A stretch of 64,000 bases of DNA from Sitta carolinensis (lineage: Eukaryota > Chordata > Aves > Passeriformes > Sittidae), in NCBI GenBank assembly GCA_032173965.1, contig JAVUNC010000006.1:20764370-20828369 (forward strand), in the 5' to 3' direction. The position numbers and the translations under genes are program-made. Shown here one piece after another: positions 1 through 13,105 of the stretch (positions are counted from its first letter, which is position 1; each line of letters begins with the position of its first letter). The notes beneath the pieces were generated by a model. It was not told the DNA's origin. It was given only the letters and a program-made list of their open reading frames with translations, and ran no database searches.

Positions 1-2494
1 CTCTGGCAGACGGGTCAGTGGACAGCGGGGATGGAAAAACACAACAGTCCCAAGAAAATGACACCCGCCCTTTTCCTCTCAGGGAATTCACAAAATCCCC
101 ACCAAAACACAGGGCCATGGGCTTAAAAAGCAGACAGGGAACCTCTGGGAAAAGCCTCCAGCAACAGGGACACGTCATGTGCTGCCTGCTCAGCTGTCAA
201 GTTAAGGACTTGTCCTGCTATCGCTCAGTCCTCAGAAGGTCAACGATTGGCTTTGCTTATCACCCAAAGGCTCTTTACTCTGCTTAATTGGCACCCCTGG
301 TGACAGGGCAGATTGATGGGTTCCCATCAGGCCTTCCACAGCCATCCCAGCAGGACAAAGCTTCTCCTCACCCCTGCCTGCTCATATTTTATGGCATTTC
401 CCATGGAAGCACACGGGAGGGACTCGCTCATGGGGAATGGGCGGGTGGAATGGCACTAATGTCAAGGCTGAATGCTGTGAGAGGAGGGTGGGGGAGCAGC
501 CTCACGTTTTTTCTGTTCATTTGTCCATCCCTGGGTGCTGCTGTGCTGCCTGGAGGTTGGGCTCCTTGCCTTGTCCTGGCCCTGTAACACTCTGACAGCA
601 CCAGAACAGTATTTGTTCCTTCTAGGCAGCACTTTGTCACTGGTAGGCAGCTCAGGTGTCTCCATGGGGTACTGCTCTGTGGAGCACAGGTTGATTGAGT
701 GTCCTCTAGGGTGATCAAGGCCATATCTCCAGACCTGATGTCTTTCTCCTGCAGCATGGAGATGTTGGGACCAGAAGGAGGCATCAAAGCAATGTCTCCA
801 AACCTCACTTCCCTACTTGGACCTCCTGTTGTGCTGAAGAAAAGGCTCTTCTGGACACTTTCCCTCTCCAGAGAAAGCCTCTTTCTACTGGTGATCCCTG
901 GTATTACCTCTTAGTTCCCTATTGTCTCTAATCTTCTTCCTTCCTTCGTTCCACCTTTACTTAAAAGAAACTTCATATTTATTTAGCTCCTCTTGGATGT
1001 TTCTCAGGGAAGGCTCAGCTATTTCTACCCCTTTTTGATTTCCCAAGGCTCATGCCAAAATGGCATGGCAGGAGGAAAACAAGCTTTAACCCCTCCTGGG
1101 GGCAGGTTTCTGTAGAGGGATCTGGTGACTAAAATTGCTGTGCTGTGCTATCCTATGAGTCCATTGGGGTGGGCAATCCCACCAGCCTCAAGGGCTCTTC
1201 TTTGCCCTCTGAAAGCCAAACTTCCAATGTCTGCCCAAAGCTTTCCTTTGCTTTCACAAACCTCTTCACTATTGCACTCTCAAAATCTGTTGTTTTCTGG
1301 GTAGGCCCAGTGGGACCATAACTTGTACCCACATGGCAAGAGTTCCTCAGGCTCGGGGCAAATCCCACATGTATCCCGCTCTTCCATGTTCATTCTGGCC
1401 TGCAGAGCCACCATTCCATGCCTGAGCCCTGATATCCCAAGCTCACAGCTCACACGTGGTGTTGGTGACCAGGATCCACCATCTGTGCCGGCAGAGTGCC
1501 GCAAATCCAGAGTCAAAACCTTGTTTTAAGCAAACAGAAATGTGCAGGACATACCAGACTCCTCACTGGAAATCAGAGCCATATTCTTCAAAACTCTGAC
1601 CCTTTGTTCAGACGCCCTTTGGAGACCTCCTGCAAATACCTCACTTGGACTTCCAGATGCAAGAAATTAATTTTATTTTTTTAATTCTGTGCCACAAATC
1701 CTTAATTTTGGAATGTGCACTTTTCCTGTGCGGTCCCTGGCTCCTAGAGACTACAAATACATGTGAAATTGCAACAGACGTTGATAGCAAAAGTTTGAGG
1801 GTAACCCAACAGCTTTTCAAAGCCTTCTCTAGATAATTTATCCTAGACTGGCAAGTAGCCACAAGCTCCATGGTGGGGAAGGAGGCTGCTTTTGATTTAG
1901 CTGATGTTTAGGTGTGAATGAGGAGGAGAGATATACAATTAATCACTGGAAGCAGGGAGATGGTATTATTTTGATTCATACTTGACAAGTTTTCTAGGAA
2001 TGCTGAACTTGAGTAGAAATGCATGGTGGACCCAGCTGTTCAAACAGTGTGATTAATTAAACTGATTCCATGTGAAAAACAACACTGACTCTCGCTCTCA
2101 AATTGCAAATCATTTTCAATATATTGGGGAAGGGCCAGCCCGAGTTTTTATTAATTGCTCTGGAGGTGATGAATCAGGGTTGTCTACAGAGACCCACACA
2201 GGCGCACATTCCTGAGGCCGTACGTGATGGTGGGCTGGTTTCTCGGCCGCTTGGAGCAGCAAGAGTTGCTTTCCTGGAGATGCTGCCACTTGCACACGAG
2301 GCAGGGCTGAATCCCTGGGGTGCCCAAGTTTGGATGAGCCTTCCCCTCCTAACCCTGCTCCGAGAGAGTTGCAAAACTGCAACAGAGCTGGTGCTTGGGC
2401 TTCGACCGGCGCTAATAATAAACCCTCCTCTCCCCTCGTTCACCTGCCAAACCACGGCTCTCTCAAAATATCAGCACGCTGAGAGCGGGCCGTG
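1..2494. other. Unique non-coding sequence, no gene recognised
   Basis: Mixed-composition sequence with stop codons throughout all frames; the longest open stretch (428-808, minus strand) has no recognisable domain or codon pattern. I see no CR1 fragment, tandem array or RNA gene here. AT-rich patches such as 1900-2120 hold TTAATTAA-type motifs but nothing specific. Confidence 0.6.
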
Positions 2495-2575
2495 CACTGT
2501 ATGATTTGCCCAAGACCACACAGGAAGCCTGTGGCCAAGCTGGAAATTGAGCCCAAGGCTTCCTGCTCCAGGATT
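2495..2575 (-). repeat. MIR-like (CORE-SINE) relic
   Basis: The string GATTTGCCCAAGACCACACA, followed by a degenerate match to the MIR segment that reads like 'agctagtaagtggcagagccgggattcgaac', fits the reverse complement of the middle of the MIR consensus. MIR elements are ancient tRNA-derived SINEs of amniotes and survive in birds only as short diverged pieces. Only about 80 bp can be aligned by eye, so the ends are approximate. Confidence 0.5.
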
Positions 2576-5500
2576 GAGGCTTGGCTGCCCATCCTGGGAC
2601 CCTTCCCCACGCAGTGCTGGGGCAACGCAGGGAGATGGGTTGGACAAAAGCCCCTTGCCTGCACATATTTGAACCCAGCCTGGTGTTGGGATGCCCTTGC
2701 AGCAGGTGCTCGGTGGGATTTATGCACCCCCAGGTGAGTGCACCGGGGACTTGGCCCCATGGAAAGGTCTGGAAAAATCCTGCCCTGCAGTGGAGGCTTT
2801 TGATTTATATTTTCTCCGCCAGCTTGTCTGTTTTACTCATGCTGCTGACAAGGAGGGGGATATTTGATCTGTGCTGAGGGGCAGATGTTGAGCACCACAG
2901 AGCAGGAGGCAGGGCTGCTCCTCAGGTGTAAACCTTCTGATGGCCATAAAATGACTTACAGGGGGGTGGGAGGGAAAGAAATAGATTAATCTGCCTGGTG
3001 CTCACAGATGTGGAAAAATACCCTTGAAACAGCTCGACTGGATGTTTGTCACTGCAGCTGCCACAGAGGGAGAGTGACAGCCCAGCAGCAAGTGCACCTT
3101 TCAACTCCACCAAATCCTGCAGGGCACCCCTGATACCACGCAGTGACCCTGTGCTAACTGGTTTCAAATGGAACGTTTGAAATACCTCGCAAACACACAT
3201 CTGAGCCAAGCTTTCCACCCTGAGCCTGGTGGGGAGGCTCTGAAAGCTTATTGCAAGCACCTGTCTGGTCTTCAGAAGCATTGATCTCCTACTGAGGTCA
3301 ACAAGAAGAATTAGAGGGGCTGGTGGTTGCCGCTCTTTCTGCAAAACCCTGATGGCGATCCCAAAATTCGCTACCCAGGGAGCCCTGTTCTGACCCCTCG
3401 TGTTTGATCCCAGCAGGAGAAGTCATGTGCATTGAGATGTGTCCCAGACACCTCACGTTGGTGGAGCCCATGTGGCTCCAACCAGCCTTCCTCAGGGGCA
3501 CAGCAGCTGGCTGACTCCTGGAAAATATTGCTTTGTCCACCCTCTTCAGACCTTGCAGGCTGCTGTTTCTCCAAAACAGCTGAGTGATAGTTAAAAAATG
3601 CTTGCCCTCTTTCCCCTCTCTCTGAAAGGAATGGGAGTCTCTACGGACCCATTTATATTGCTGGCTCAACTGAAGTTAATAGGAATATTCCCCTTCTTCT
3701 CCACAGGGGCCACATTTTTCCCTCAGGAGATCTGCAGGGCCATTTACTAATTTCACAGACATCTCAGCGATTCCCCCTTGTCAACCTGAGCTTCTTAGAA
3801 ATGGAGAATGTGATCCCCCTCTGTCTCTGGGTGATTGTGACGCCCTTGCCTTCATGCTCGTGCTGCTCCAAACAACACATTTTCTGAGCACACTGTGTTT
3901 GTCTGAAAATACACCAGGAGGGCTGCCCAATTTGGAAATTACTTGAATTACAAAAAAAGCACAGCTGTCTTTAACAGCTCTCGAAGCTCATGCAACTAGT
4001 CTGCAATTTATTGACTAGGATTAGATGCTTATTGTCTATGACACTTTAAATACCATTACATTGAAGTTTATACAAGAAAGTCCAAGTTTTCAAACTGGAA
4101 TCTTAGCAATAACAGCTGGACCATTTGTTTATATGATAGACAGAAAAGAATGACTTCTGTAATCTGTGTATTTGGCTTTAGGATTTTCTACGACATGGGG
4201 AGACAGAAACCTACCCCATCCCTAATTGAGGATTGTGAGACAGAGCTGAGCAGCACTGGCTAATTTTTCCCTGATGTTGAGACTGCAGCCAAAGCTGGGG
4301 TTGAGTCCTTCCCTCACACCTGACGGAGAAGCACTTGAAACCCTCTAGCCCACCTCTGACAGGCAGGGCTAAGTCTCCCGTCTCTCTCCCCCAGGCTGCT
4401 CACATTCCGCATTTTGTTTCTAGCATGAAAGACTTTGTTTTAAATCATAATAGTAACCAGGCTGTAATCACATTATAGCACACATGGAGAACTCGCAAAA
4501 AGTCATGTGCTTTGGATTTGACATTCTGATTTATGGTTGTGCGCTCCAGTTACACAGCTGCAATCTCATTTTCGACAAAGATGTTTTCTATTTTTCTATT
4601 ACTTTGCTTCACCCTGTCTTTATGTCGAAGAAAATGAAAGCCACCAGGTGAAGCCGGCACAAGAGGACAAATGTTTGCATGTTCTGGATCAAAACCATGA
4701 TCAAATATTTTATGCTCTCCTTTCATAAACAGCTTTCCACAGGCACATGTGGAGGGGGTGTAGATTCTTCATTTTGAGCCATTTGAAGTTTAAAAAAAAT
4801 AAAATTCCAGACTTTTATTTATTCAGAAACTAGATCAGCCTATGAAATTCACATCCCAGCCACTTGATCATCGTGACTTCACTGTAGAGGGAAGAGGTTG
4901 CAGAATTACTCCTCACACATCTCTGCTTGCTGGGTTCCAAAGCTTCTCCCTGAGTAAATTCTACTCTCGAGCAAAGCCCAGCAGAGGTGGCAAAGCCTTT
5001 CCCCGCTCACTTAATTGTAGATTGCCGTCATCAGCCCTTCCCTCTGTCAGTAACCCGTTGGCTTTGCATTCCTAGGAAGAGTAGCAGCATTCCAGCTTAA
5101 TTAAAAAAGTGAGCACTTTTGCAGTAAATTGCATTAACGTTGGAAAGGGGCCAGAGCTTATGTTTTACATGAACCTCTCTTGTCTAGAGTGAAGTAAAGA
5201 AAAGAAAATGTCATCAACATTCTTTTCACAATTTAAACACTGCTGATCTATCTTTAGGGCCAATGTTGGCTGAGCATTACAGAGAGCACGAAACCACCAC
5301 TGAGTCCCTCACCGGGGGTAAATTACGCGTTGCAAACTCATAAACCTTCAAGTGTGGAGTAAAATTTTACTCAGGCCATCATTTTCAGTAGGGCTTAGGA
5401 AGGGCCTAGATGGAAAACATGTTTCTGGTGGTTCTAGAGCATGTGTTTAAGGAGCTGGAAACAAAAGTCATGGAGCTTCCGTGGGTCCGACATTGACCAC

Positions 5501-7587
5501 GAGTCCTCACTGCAACAAGGCTTTGACTGTAGAAGCCCTGGGCCAAGTAGCCCCTTGGTCTCAACAACAATTTTATCTACTCTATAAATTCTATAAGCTC
5601 TAACTGAGGGAAGTTTCTGTCTTCAGGACAGTGCTACTCTAAGTTAACAACTAAACACTGAGCTGGGACTCAAGCTGAGCCTCAAAATGGAGAATCAGGG
5701 TGTTGAAAACACCCTCCGAAAATTCTGTGTACAGCAAGAGGACCAGAATTTTTTTTAAATCACTTTTTTTTTCCTAGACCAGAAGTTCCCAAATATCAGG
5801 GACTCACTTCAACCACAGCCTTCAGCTGCTTCTGCAAGGACAGGTATCAGTGAAGCTGAGAGGAGGCACAGCCCTGAGCCATGGTCTAAAAGGGACCTTG
5901 GTGACAATATCTGCTGCTCAGCTTTCCATCAGCAATAATTCATCTCTGGGGATAATGAGCTGTTCAGTGCTGGACCTACTGGGTGACAAGAAAAGGAAAA
6001 GTTGAAAAACCTTGTTTTTTTCAGGTGAAAACTACAGAGTGAAAACTTCCCCTCTTGTTCCACAGAACTTGAATGGGAAAAAAAAAATCAAAAATTTGAG
6101 AAAGGGAGAGTCATTTGTTTATCACTATTGGCTAAATCCAATATTCTGACCATGCTGATAAGATTGATGTGTTGATCAAAATACCAGGTCTGAATGGACA
6201 AGGACACACTGGAGTGCAGGACCTGCTGCTCCTAAGCCAAGCAGAGCAGAAGACCACCAGGATTACTTTTCCCAGAGAGGTGGGGAAGTCCCAGAGGATC
6301 TCTGGGTTAGTCAGGGTTGGTCCCTCTGAAGAGCAGAGCAGGTCAGTGGGACTCTGTGACTCTGTAAGATGGTGCTCCTGGCTCTGTGGCTGCTCATGTC
6401 CCATTCCCAGCTCCACTCCTGTCCCACAGCCCTGAGATGGATGCAGTAGGACTGAGGAGAACGACTCAAGCAGAAACCCACAGCACTTCCCTCTCCTGCC
6501 CTCACCCTCCATTTCCGTCCCTGGCTCAGCCAGTCAAAATATTTTTGACCAAGAGGTTTTCCACTGGAAAATGCTGTTCCTTCTGAAATCAAGCAGGAAC
6601 TTGTTCAAATGTCAATGACACTCTTTGGTCAGGAAAAAGTCAAAACACTGCATTTTGATAGTGTAGTTTCAATTTGTGGCATTTTGACTTTTCTATCATA
6701 ATACAATCCTGTTCTATTACAGCAGATTATGTAGTTCTATGTGTTCAGCTCCACTTAACAGTTGATACAATGTAAAAGTCAAAACAAATTACCTCCTTCA
6801 ACACAGTCTAACAAAACATCCCAATCCCCTTTCAGTTTTTTTTATCCCAGAGGCAATTGTGACTTTTAGCTTATAATTCTAAATGGGAATGATTCTCATT
6901 TTACAAAACAATGGAAGCCCTGGCAGAATAGAAACTCCTGCTCCTGGCCAGTATTGAACATATGCCTGGTGGTTGGTACTCCAGAATCACCTTTTAAAGC
7001 TCATTAAGTGATGGAATTAATTAAGGAGTGTCACCACAGCACTCACAGCCACCTGTCCATCTGCCCTGAAAGATATTTGATCAACTTAAAAAGTGTTATC
7101 TTTTAATTTTGTTGCCAATACCATGGGCATCTTCACCTGAGCAATTCATCCCAAAATTTTCTTTATACTGGGTGGGAAAAAAGGTCATCTTTCACATGGG
7201 ATTTTCCTGGCAAAATATGGGCATTTACTTCATTTTGAGGAAGATGGATATTCCCATGGCTATCCATGTGGTCTAAACCCCAGATTGATCAGATCTCTGT
7301 CTCCTGCAGAGCAATGTAGGGTGGGCAGCTCAGATGGAGACTTTGATTTGCTGAACCATCAGGTGAAGCCTGTCCCTGTAAACACATATTTTATTTTGCC
7401 TCCAGTAAACACGTGTTTTATTTTCTCTCCATGATATCTCTGGTTAGTGCCATTGGGAAATCTCTCACCATGGGCTTCCTGGGACTGGCCAAAGCTGGAG
7501 TGTCTTGGAGTAACACTCATACAGCTGCAGATTAACTAGAAAGAAAACTTTGGAAGCAATTTAAAAACAATTCTCCCTCCATGCTGG
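2576..7587. other. Unique non-coding sequence, no gene recognised
   Basis: Five kilobases of unremarkable sequence. AT-rich blocks occur at about 3940-4200, 5080-5240 and 6600-7100. No open frame exceeds about 140 codons and none resembles a known protein. A possible, very weak MIR-like motif (TCTCATTTTACA) occurs near 6894 but does not extend convincingly. Confidence 0.6.
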
Positions 7588-7682
7588 CTTGTTTGTTTGT
7601 TTGTTTGGTTTGTTTCTTTTTTTGTGTGTGTTTTTTTTTTTTTTTGTTTTGTTGGGGTTTTTTTGTTGTTTTTTTTTTTTGT
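7588..7682. repeat. TTTG microsatellite and T-rich low-complexity tract
   Basis: Tandem TTTG units (about 7588-7620) run into a GT stretch and several long T runs separated by single G residues. It resembles an expanded poly-A tail read on the opposite strand, but no retroposon body is visible next to it. Confidence 0.9.
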
Positions 7683-8206
7683 GATAAACGTTTCCCTTGA
7701 GAAATTCTATTCATTTGTTTTTCAGTAAAATTCTGAGTACTATTGAAGTTCAAAGTTCTGGTGTGGTGCACTTAAAGATTTCCTGTCACTTGTTTCTACA
7801 ACACATTCTGTCACACTTTTCACAAACTATCCTAAAAAAAAATTTTTAATCCATCACTGAGACATCTTGAAGCCTACACTTTTTCCAAGCACAATAATAA
7901 AAAAAGTAAAAAAAAATCATGACTGAAAACTCTGTATTTTTGAGGAATTTTGTGGACAAATGGTTAAATGCACTTGCAAAACGGATCCAGCCTTTGAAAT
8001 GAAAACATGAAAAAAGGTAATGACAAAACACCCCACTTCTGTGCATTTGAGGGACAGAGGATTTTTGGGAAAAGGCTACAATGTTGCCTGGGAATAGGGA
8101 ACCAGCCCTTGCCAGTGAAAATACATTGGGGTACCCTTGCAGATAAACCATCCTTTCACCATTCCTTGCCAGGCGTGCAGGCGTTTCAGAGGGTTTTGGT
8201 CTGGCA
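7683..8206. other. Non-coding spacer upstream of minisatellite
   Basis: AT-rich sequence with short A and T runs (for example 7833-7850 and 7899-7917). No feature is recognised. Confidence 0.55.
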
Positions 8207-8893
8207 GAGGGTGGACCAGGCTCCTTGGGGAATGAGGCATCCAGCCCGGCCGTGCAGGCTGCCATTGGGGTCAGGCCCTAGGCAGAGGGTTGGGGCAGGA
8301 TCCATGGGGCCATGCCAGGCCATTCCATGCCAGGCCATGCCAGGCTGCTCCATTCCCCTCACCAGGCATGGTGGCCCTGTGCAATGGGTGGAGCAGGTCC
8401 ATGGGGCCATGCCAGGCCATTCCATGCCAGGCCATGCCAGGCTGCTCCATTCACCCTCACCAGGCATGGATGGCCCTGTGCACATGGTGGAGCAGGGTCC
8501 ATGGGGCCATGCCAGGCCATTCCATGCCAGGCAGCTCCATTCACCCTCACCAGGCATGGTGACCCTGTGCAGAGGGTGGAGCAGGATCCATGGGGCCATG
8601 CAGGCCATTCCATGCCAGGCAGCTCCATTTACCCTCAGCAGGCATGGATGGCCCTGTGCAGATGGTGGAGCAGGATCCATGGGGCCATGCCAGGCCATGC
8701 CATGCCAGGCAGTTCTGCTCACCCTCAGCAGGCATGGATGGACCTGTGAAGAGGGTGGAGCAGGGTCCATCAGGCCATGCCAGGCCACACCATTCCATGC
8801 CAGGCAGTTCTGCTCACCCTCACCAGGCATGGATAGCCCTGTGCAGAGGGTGGAGCAGGGTCCATGGGGCCACGCCAGGCCATGCCACATCAG
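8207..8893. repeat. GC-rich minisatellite, 89-99 bp unit, about seven copies
   Basis: Six full units begin at 8287, 8386, 8485, 8574, 8663 and 8753 (lengths 99, 99, 89, 89, 90 and 95 bp), followed by a partial unit from 8848. A degenerate earlier copy seems to start near 8207. Each unit begins with GGTGGAGCAGG-CCATGGGGCC and ends with CAGGCATGGATGGCCCTGTG. Inside the unit is a nested 10-bp subrepeat, CATGCCAGGC; the two 99-bp units carry one more copy of it than the 89-bp units, which accounts for their 10-bp difference. The array is open in several frames on both strands (up to 306 codons forward and 234 reverse) because the unit has no stop codons; this is a repeat artefact and not a gene. 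Length variation between units suggests slippage or unequal exchange. Confidence 0.95.
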
Positions 8894-11800
8894 GGGCGGA
8901 TGGCTCCAGCCTGCTCAGGAGGGCTGAGATGTGCCACACACTCCTGGACAGTGCCAAGGTTTCCTTAAGCACCTTCACCTGCTCCAGCATTATTTTATTT
9001 CCCATTAGCTGGTGCAAACCCTTGGAGAACAGAGGCATTGACCATGATCACAGCAGTGCAAGGCCAGGCTGGGACCCAGGGATGATATTGCACAACCTGG
9101 ATAAACATTTCTTCCCGAGGCTTCACAGACCCTGTCTGCCATGGGCAAAGGCTTTGCAGAGCTGCTACACTCCATACCTTGCAAAAAGACCCTGGAAGAG
9201 AGATTATGTTTTCACATTGTTTCCCAAATTACTTTAAATGTCAACTTAAAAGGCTTTTAAGGTTTTTATTTCAAACGGAAGTATTAACTGGAACTGCCAG
9301 GGGCAGTTAGCTTGAGCAAAGCAATACCATGCATCTTAAACAGGGTAGAAATTTTTATGACCCAAATTCTTCATTTATTATACACAGATGGTGGGAGAAG
9401 GCTGCTGTCCCCAGTGCCCAGCAGTGAAACAGGCCTGACCAAACTCTCCTACAGACAAATGATGCCTTCTCAGAGCTCCCTGAATGTCAAATGATGCTTT
9501 TCTCTTGTTCCTTCTATGCAGGGTGACACAAGGACTGAGCCTAATTTGTAGGGCTGGTGAAACCCATCACATTCCTGCCTTATTTCAGGCTGAAGGTGTA
9601 GTAGAATGGGGCACAGCACTTCCCATTGTGTGTGGGCTCTGGCTGATCCAGCCCTGGAGGGTGGCCACACTCACCAGTGGTGGTCACACTGTGCCATGTG
9701 GTTCTGCAGGTGCTCAGAGACACCCACCTACACTCACACTAGCTTTATCTGAAAGGTTTGTGCAAGGGCTCAGTTAAACCTGGGGTGGAAACACAGCTCC
9801 AGGGTGGCAGCCAGAGCCCTCAGCCTCAGCAGAAAAGGTGTTAACAGGAGATGAAAGAGATGGCCACGGAGAGAAAGATGAGGAGAACTTCTATTTCTTT
9901 ATTTTGACATCCTGAGAAGGAGTCTTTACCAAAGCAGGTTGATCAATTAATCATGAGCCAATGGATCAATCAAAGGTAGCTCCTGGGAGGGAGAGTGTAT
10001 TTATTTGGTTTATTCTTCTCCTTCTGTTCTCACTGACACCATCTCCTCAAAAAGAGTATTCAATACCTTAAGATTGTTAGAGCTTTGTTACACTCACAGT
10101 TGCCACAGTGAAAACAGGCGAATAAACTCCTCCTCTATGTAATGCAGCAAGTGCAGCAAAAAATCACCCAAATTAAGTGCAAAAGTCATGCTGACCTGTG
10201 GACAGGTGAGGAATTTCTATTCACACTCAATTGTGTGATGTTACTTCTTCCAGCTCAGAGAAGGGCAAAAACCTCACAGCTGAGCTCTCCAGATATGAAT
10301 TTAGAAAGCCTCAAAAACTGCAGTGTGGCACAGAAAGAAAACAGGAGAGATCAAGCTTGGTCCATGCAGGAGTATAAATTATGCCAGGGGAAAATGGAAG
10401 TGGCCCAGGATGCATCTTGTGGGAGAAGCAGGACTCCCAACCATAATTGACTAATTAAGGGGGAAGAAAATTTGTGCTTGAGCACAGATCTTCTAATGCC
10501 TTTATAACAGAGGCAGTGGTCAAGGCCTGTCTGAGGAGCATCTTGGCATTGTGGTCACCAGCTCTGCCTGGGACCAGTCACTGGGCTTTAGGGAAAGGCA
10601 AGAAAACAAATCCAGGAGTGAGATTGCACAAGGAGCAGGAAAGGAGCTGTGGTGAGGAAATAATGCTCATCCCCTGCAAGAGCCAGGAAGTTCCAAAGGC
10701 TGTGATTAATTTAATGTGCTGTAAATGCTCTGTGACAAACATGGGCATCAGCTGTTCTTCTAATCCCACTTGGAAATTCCAGACAGTCAGACACCCAGCA
10801 CATCATACCACAAGCTTTCATTTCCAATCCCAGGATTGTGCCTACTGGCATGACACAAGAAGCTCTGGGCTCTTTGAGCCCTGAGTTTGGTGAGGTGTCC
10901 AGACACCCACATCTCTCAGGATCTAATTTCTCCTGATTTTCAGCCTAAACCTGTCTGTGACCAAGACACCAGCTATTTTCATGCTGGTGGTCCTTGATCA
11001 GCCCACAAAGAAGTGTAGCCTTCTGTCCCACACTTCCAAAACACTGCTGTCCAGTCCAGGGAACGGTTCTGACTTGCACTTGACCTTGCATTTGTGTGGC
11101 CAAGTGTCTTCCACTCCACCAGATTTCTTTGGCTGCCTCTTTGGTATCACTCAGTTTTGACCCAAAGTTGTGGTGCTTTGATTTCTCACTCCTTCGACAG
11201 GTTCTTCAGATATCAGGTCAGTCTTAAAAAAAAAAAAGAAAAAGAATATTGTTCTTTGACTTGTTGTTCTGTTGAAGGTACAAGGTGCTTCTAGCACAAT
11301 CCCCACTTCTTTTTTTATTCAAATTCAATATTAAATTGCTTGGAGTCAGATTTGGAACATGAGTTCCCCTTGCCAAAGGAGTCAGCTATCTTAATGAATA
11401 TCTATGATTATATATTGAGTTAGAGCAACACAATCTGTCCTTAACAAAACCACGTGGGATTTTCTGCATCTCCCATGCTCCCACTGCCCCCTTGCATCAA
11501 AATCTGCTCTGAGAGCCTCCAGAAAAATGAGACAGACAATTGACATGTGGTGGCCATGAGCATCCTGCCCTCCTTACCTCACTTGTGTGAGTTTAGGCAT
11601 TAATTTTTCCTTCTCCAGTCCCAGGCCAGTGGCTTCCACTTGACAGATTCATTATCCTTCCTTGCTACTGAAGCTGCAGTTTCATGTGCTGGTGCTTTTT
11701 AGTACCCTCAGTGTTATGTGTTCACTTAAACACCAGTTATTCCTGGGTTCAGCACGGGGCTAAGCAGGCAAAACTCTCCAGCCTGCATTATACAGGTCAC

Positions 11801-12681
11801 AGTAGATGATCTAATGATCCCCTTGGCCTCAGGGACTCCAAATGTTAAAAGCATTATATGGCACATCCTTTAAAAAGCTGGATATTTTTGGCACTGTCCC
11901 CTTTCTCACCGTGATCTTATCAGCCCTCACAGGCTGAACGCTGTCGAAATTTATTGGTTACTTCACATGAGTGGAGGGCATCAAGAAATACTCTGGGGAG
12001 CATTGCAGATGATTCATTTGTGGGAAACCTTTCCCAGGCTGGATTTCTGTGCAGGATGTGGGAGAGGAGCAGCTCCATGCAGAGGAGCCATGCTCCAAAT
12101 AAAAAAAAGGAGGCTTTTCCCCCATGGTGGGGAAGGGACCGCTGAAAATCTTTGTTTCTGGGTATGAAAAGCTTACCTGGGATCCCAGAGAGATTGGACA
12201 ATTACTTGGAGGAGCACTCCAGGTGGGGTCATTAGGAAAATGGGTCACATTAGGGGGATTTTGGGGAGAAACACCATATGCACACCTCCCTTTGTGTCTC
12301 CTTCCTGCTGGAGACAGAACCTGGACTGAATGGACCAGGTTCGGAACATGTTATGCCTAAAATGCAGCTTTGCAGCTGAAAAGGGAACCCTAGGCCATCC
12401 CAACCACATTCCCACTGAAGGTCCTACACCCTTGTGCAGAAGATCAGGGTCTGTCCATCTACCAACACATAAACAAGCAGGATTTTTTTTGAAACACATG
12501 GACTTACCTTCCCAGGGCACCCACTGTTTGGTATAACTTCATTGTTAACAAGTCAGAAAATGGGAGTTTTTGCCCATGGATAAAGTGAATTAAAACATAT
12601 TATTAGGTCTATTTTTTTTCCCCAAATTAAAATTAGAGGAAGGGACAAAAAATAATATACTTTTTATAAAAAAATTTCCAG
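8894..12681. other. Unique non-coding sequence, no gene recognised
   Basis: About 3.8 kb with no CR1, no tandem array and no credible gene. Short A runs occur at about 11226-11243 and 12103-12110. Open frames are under 140 codons and look random. Confidence 0.6.
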
Positions 12682-13105
12682 AGCGATGGAACCCCTCTGC
12701 TCTGGAGCCAGGTTGGGAGAGCTGGGGGGGCTCACCTGGACAGGAGAAGCTCCAGGGAGAGCTCAGAGCCCCTGGCAGGGCCTGGAGGGGCTCCAGGAGA
12801 GGGACTGGGGACAAGGGATGGAGGGACAGCACACAGGGAATGGATGGAAACTGCCAGGGATGGGGATATATGGAATATTGGGAAGGGATTCCTAAAGTGA
12901 GGGTGGTGAGGGGCTGGAATGGAATTCCCAGAGAAGCTGTGGCTGCCCCTGGATCCCTGGCAGTGTCCAAGGCCAGGCTGGACAGGGCTTGGAGCAGCCT
13001 GGAATGGTGAAAAGTGTCCCTGCCATGGTAGGGGTGGGACTGGATGGGCTTTAAAGATCCCTTCCAACCCAAACCATTCCATGATTTTACAATTCTACAA
13101 TGAGA
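12682..13105 (+). repeat. CR1 LINE 3'-end fragment
   Basis: The sequence runs from the CTGGAGCCAGG-TTGGGAGAGCTG region, through GGACAGGAGAAGCTCCAGGG and GCTGTGGCTGCCCCTGGATC, to CCCTTCCAACCCAAACCATT and then degenerate ATTCTATGAT-like octamers (ATTCCATGATTTTACAATTC). This is the usual order of the CR1 3' end in sense orientation. It is truncated at its 5' side, as most CR1 copies are. CR1 is a non-LTR retrotransposon that inserts by target-primed reverse transcription. This copy carries no functional frame; a 185-codon open frame on the minus strand (12590-13147) is its antisense shadow. Confidence 0.95.

Noticed and set aside
8287..8893. CRISPR array
   Set aside because: Units are joined head to tail with no unique spacers, and the DNA is vertebrate-like.
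8007..8927. 306-codon open frame (plus) and the 234-codon frame opposite (8186-8890)
   Set aside because: Both lie almost entirely in the minisatellite and repeat the same peptide units; the unit simply lacks stops in several frames.
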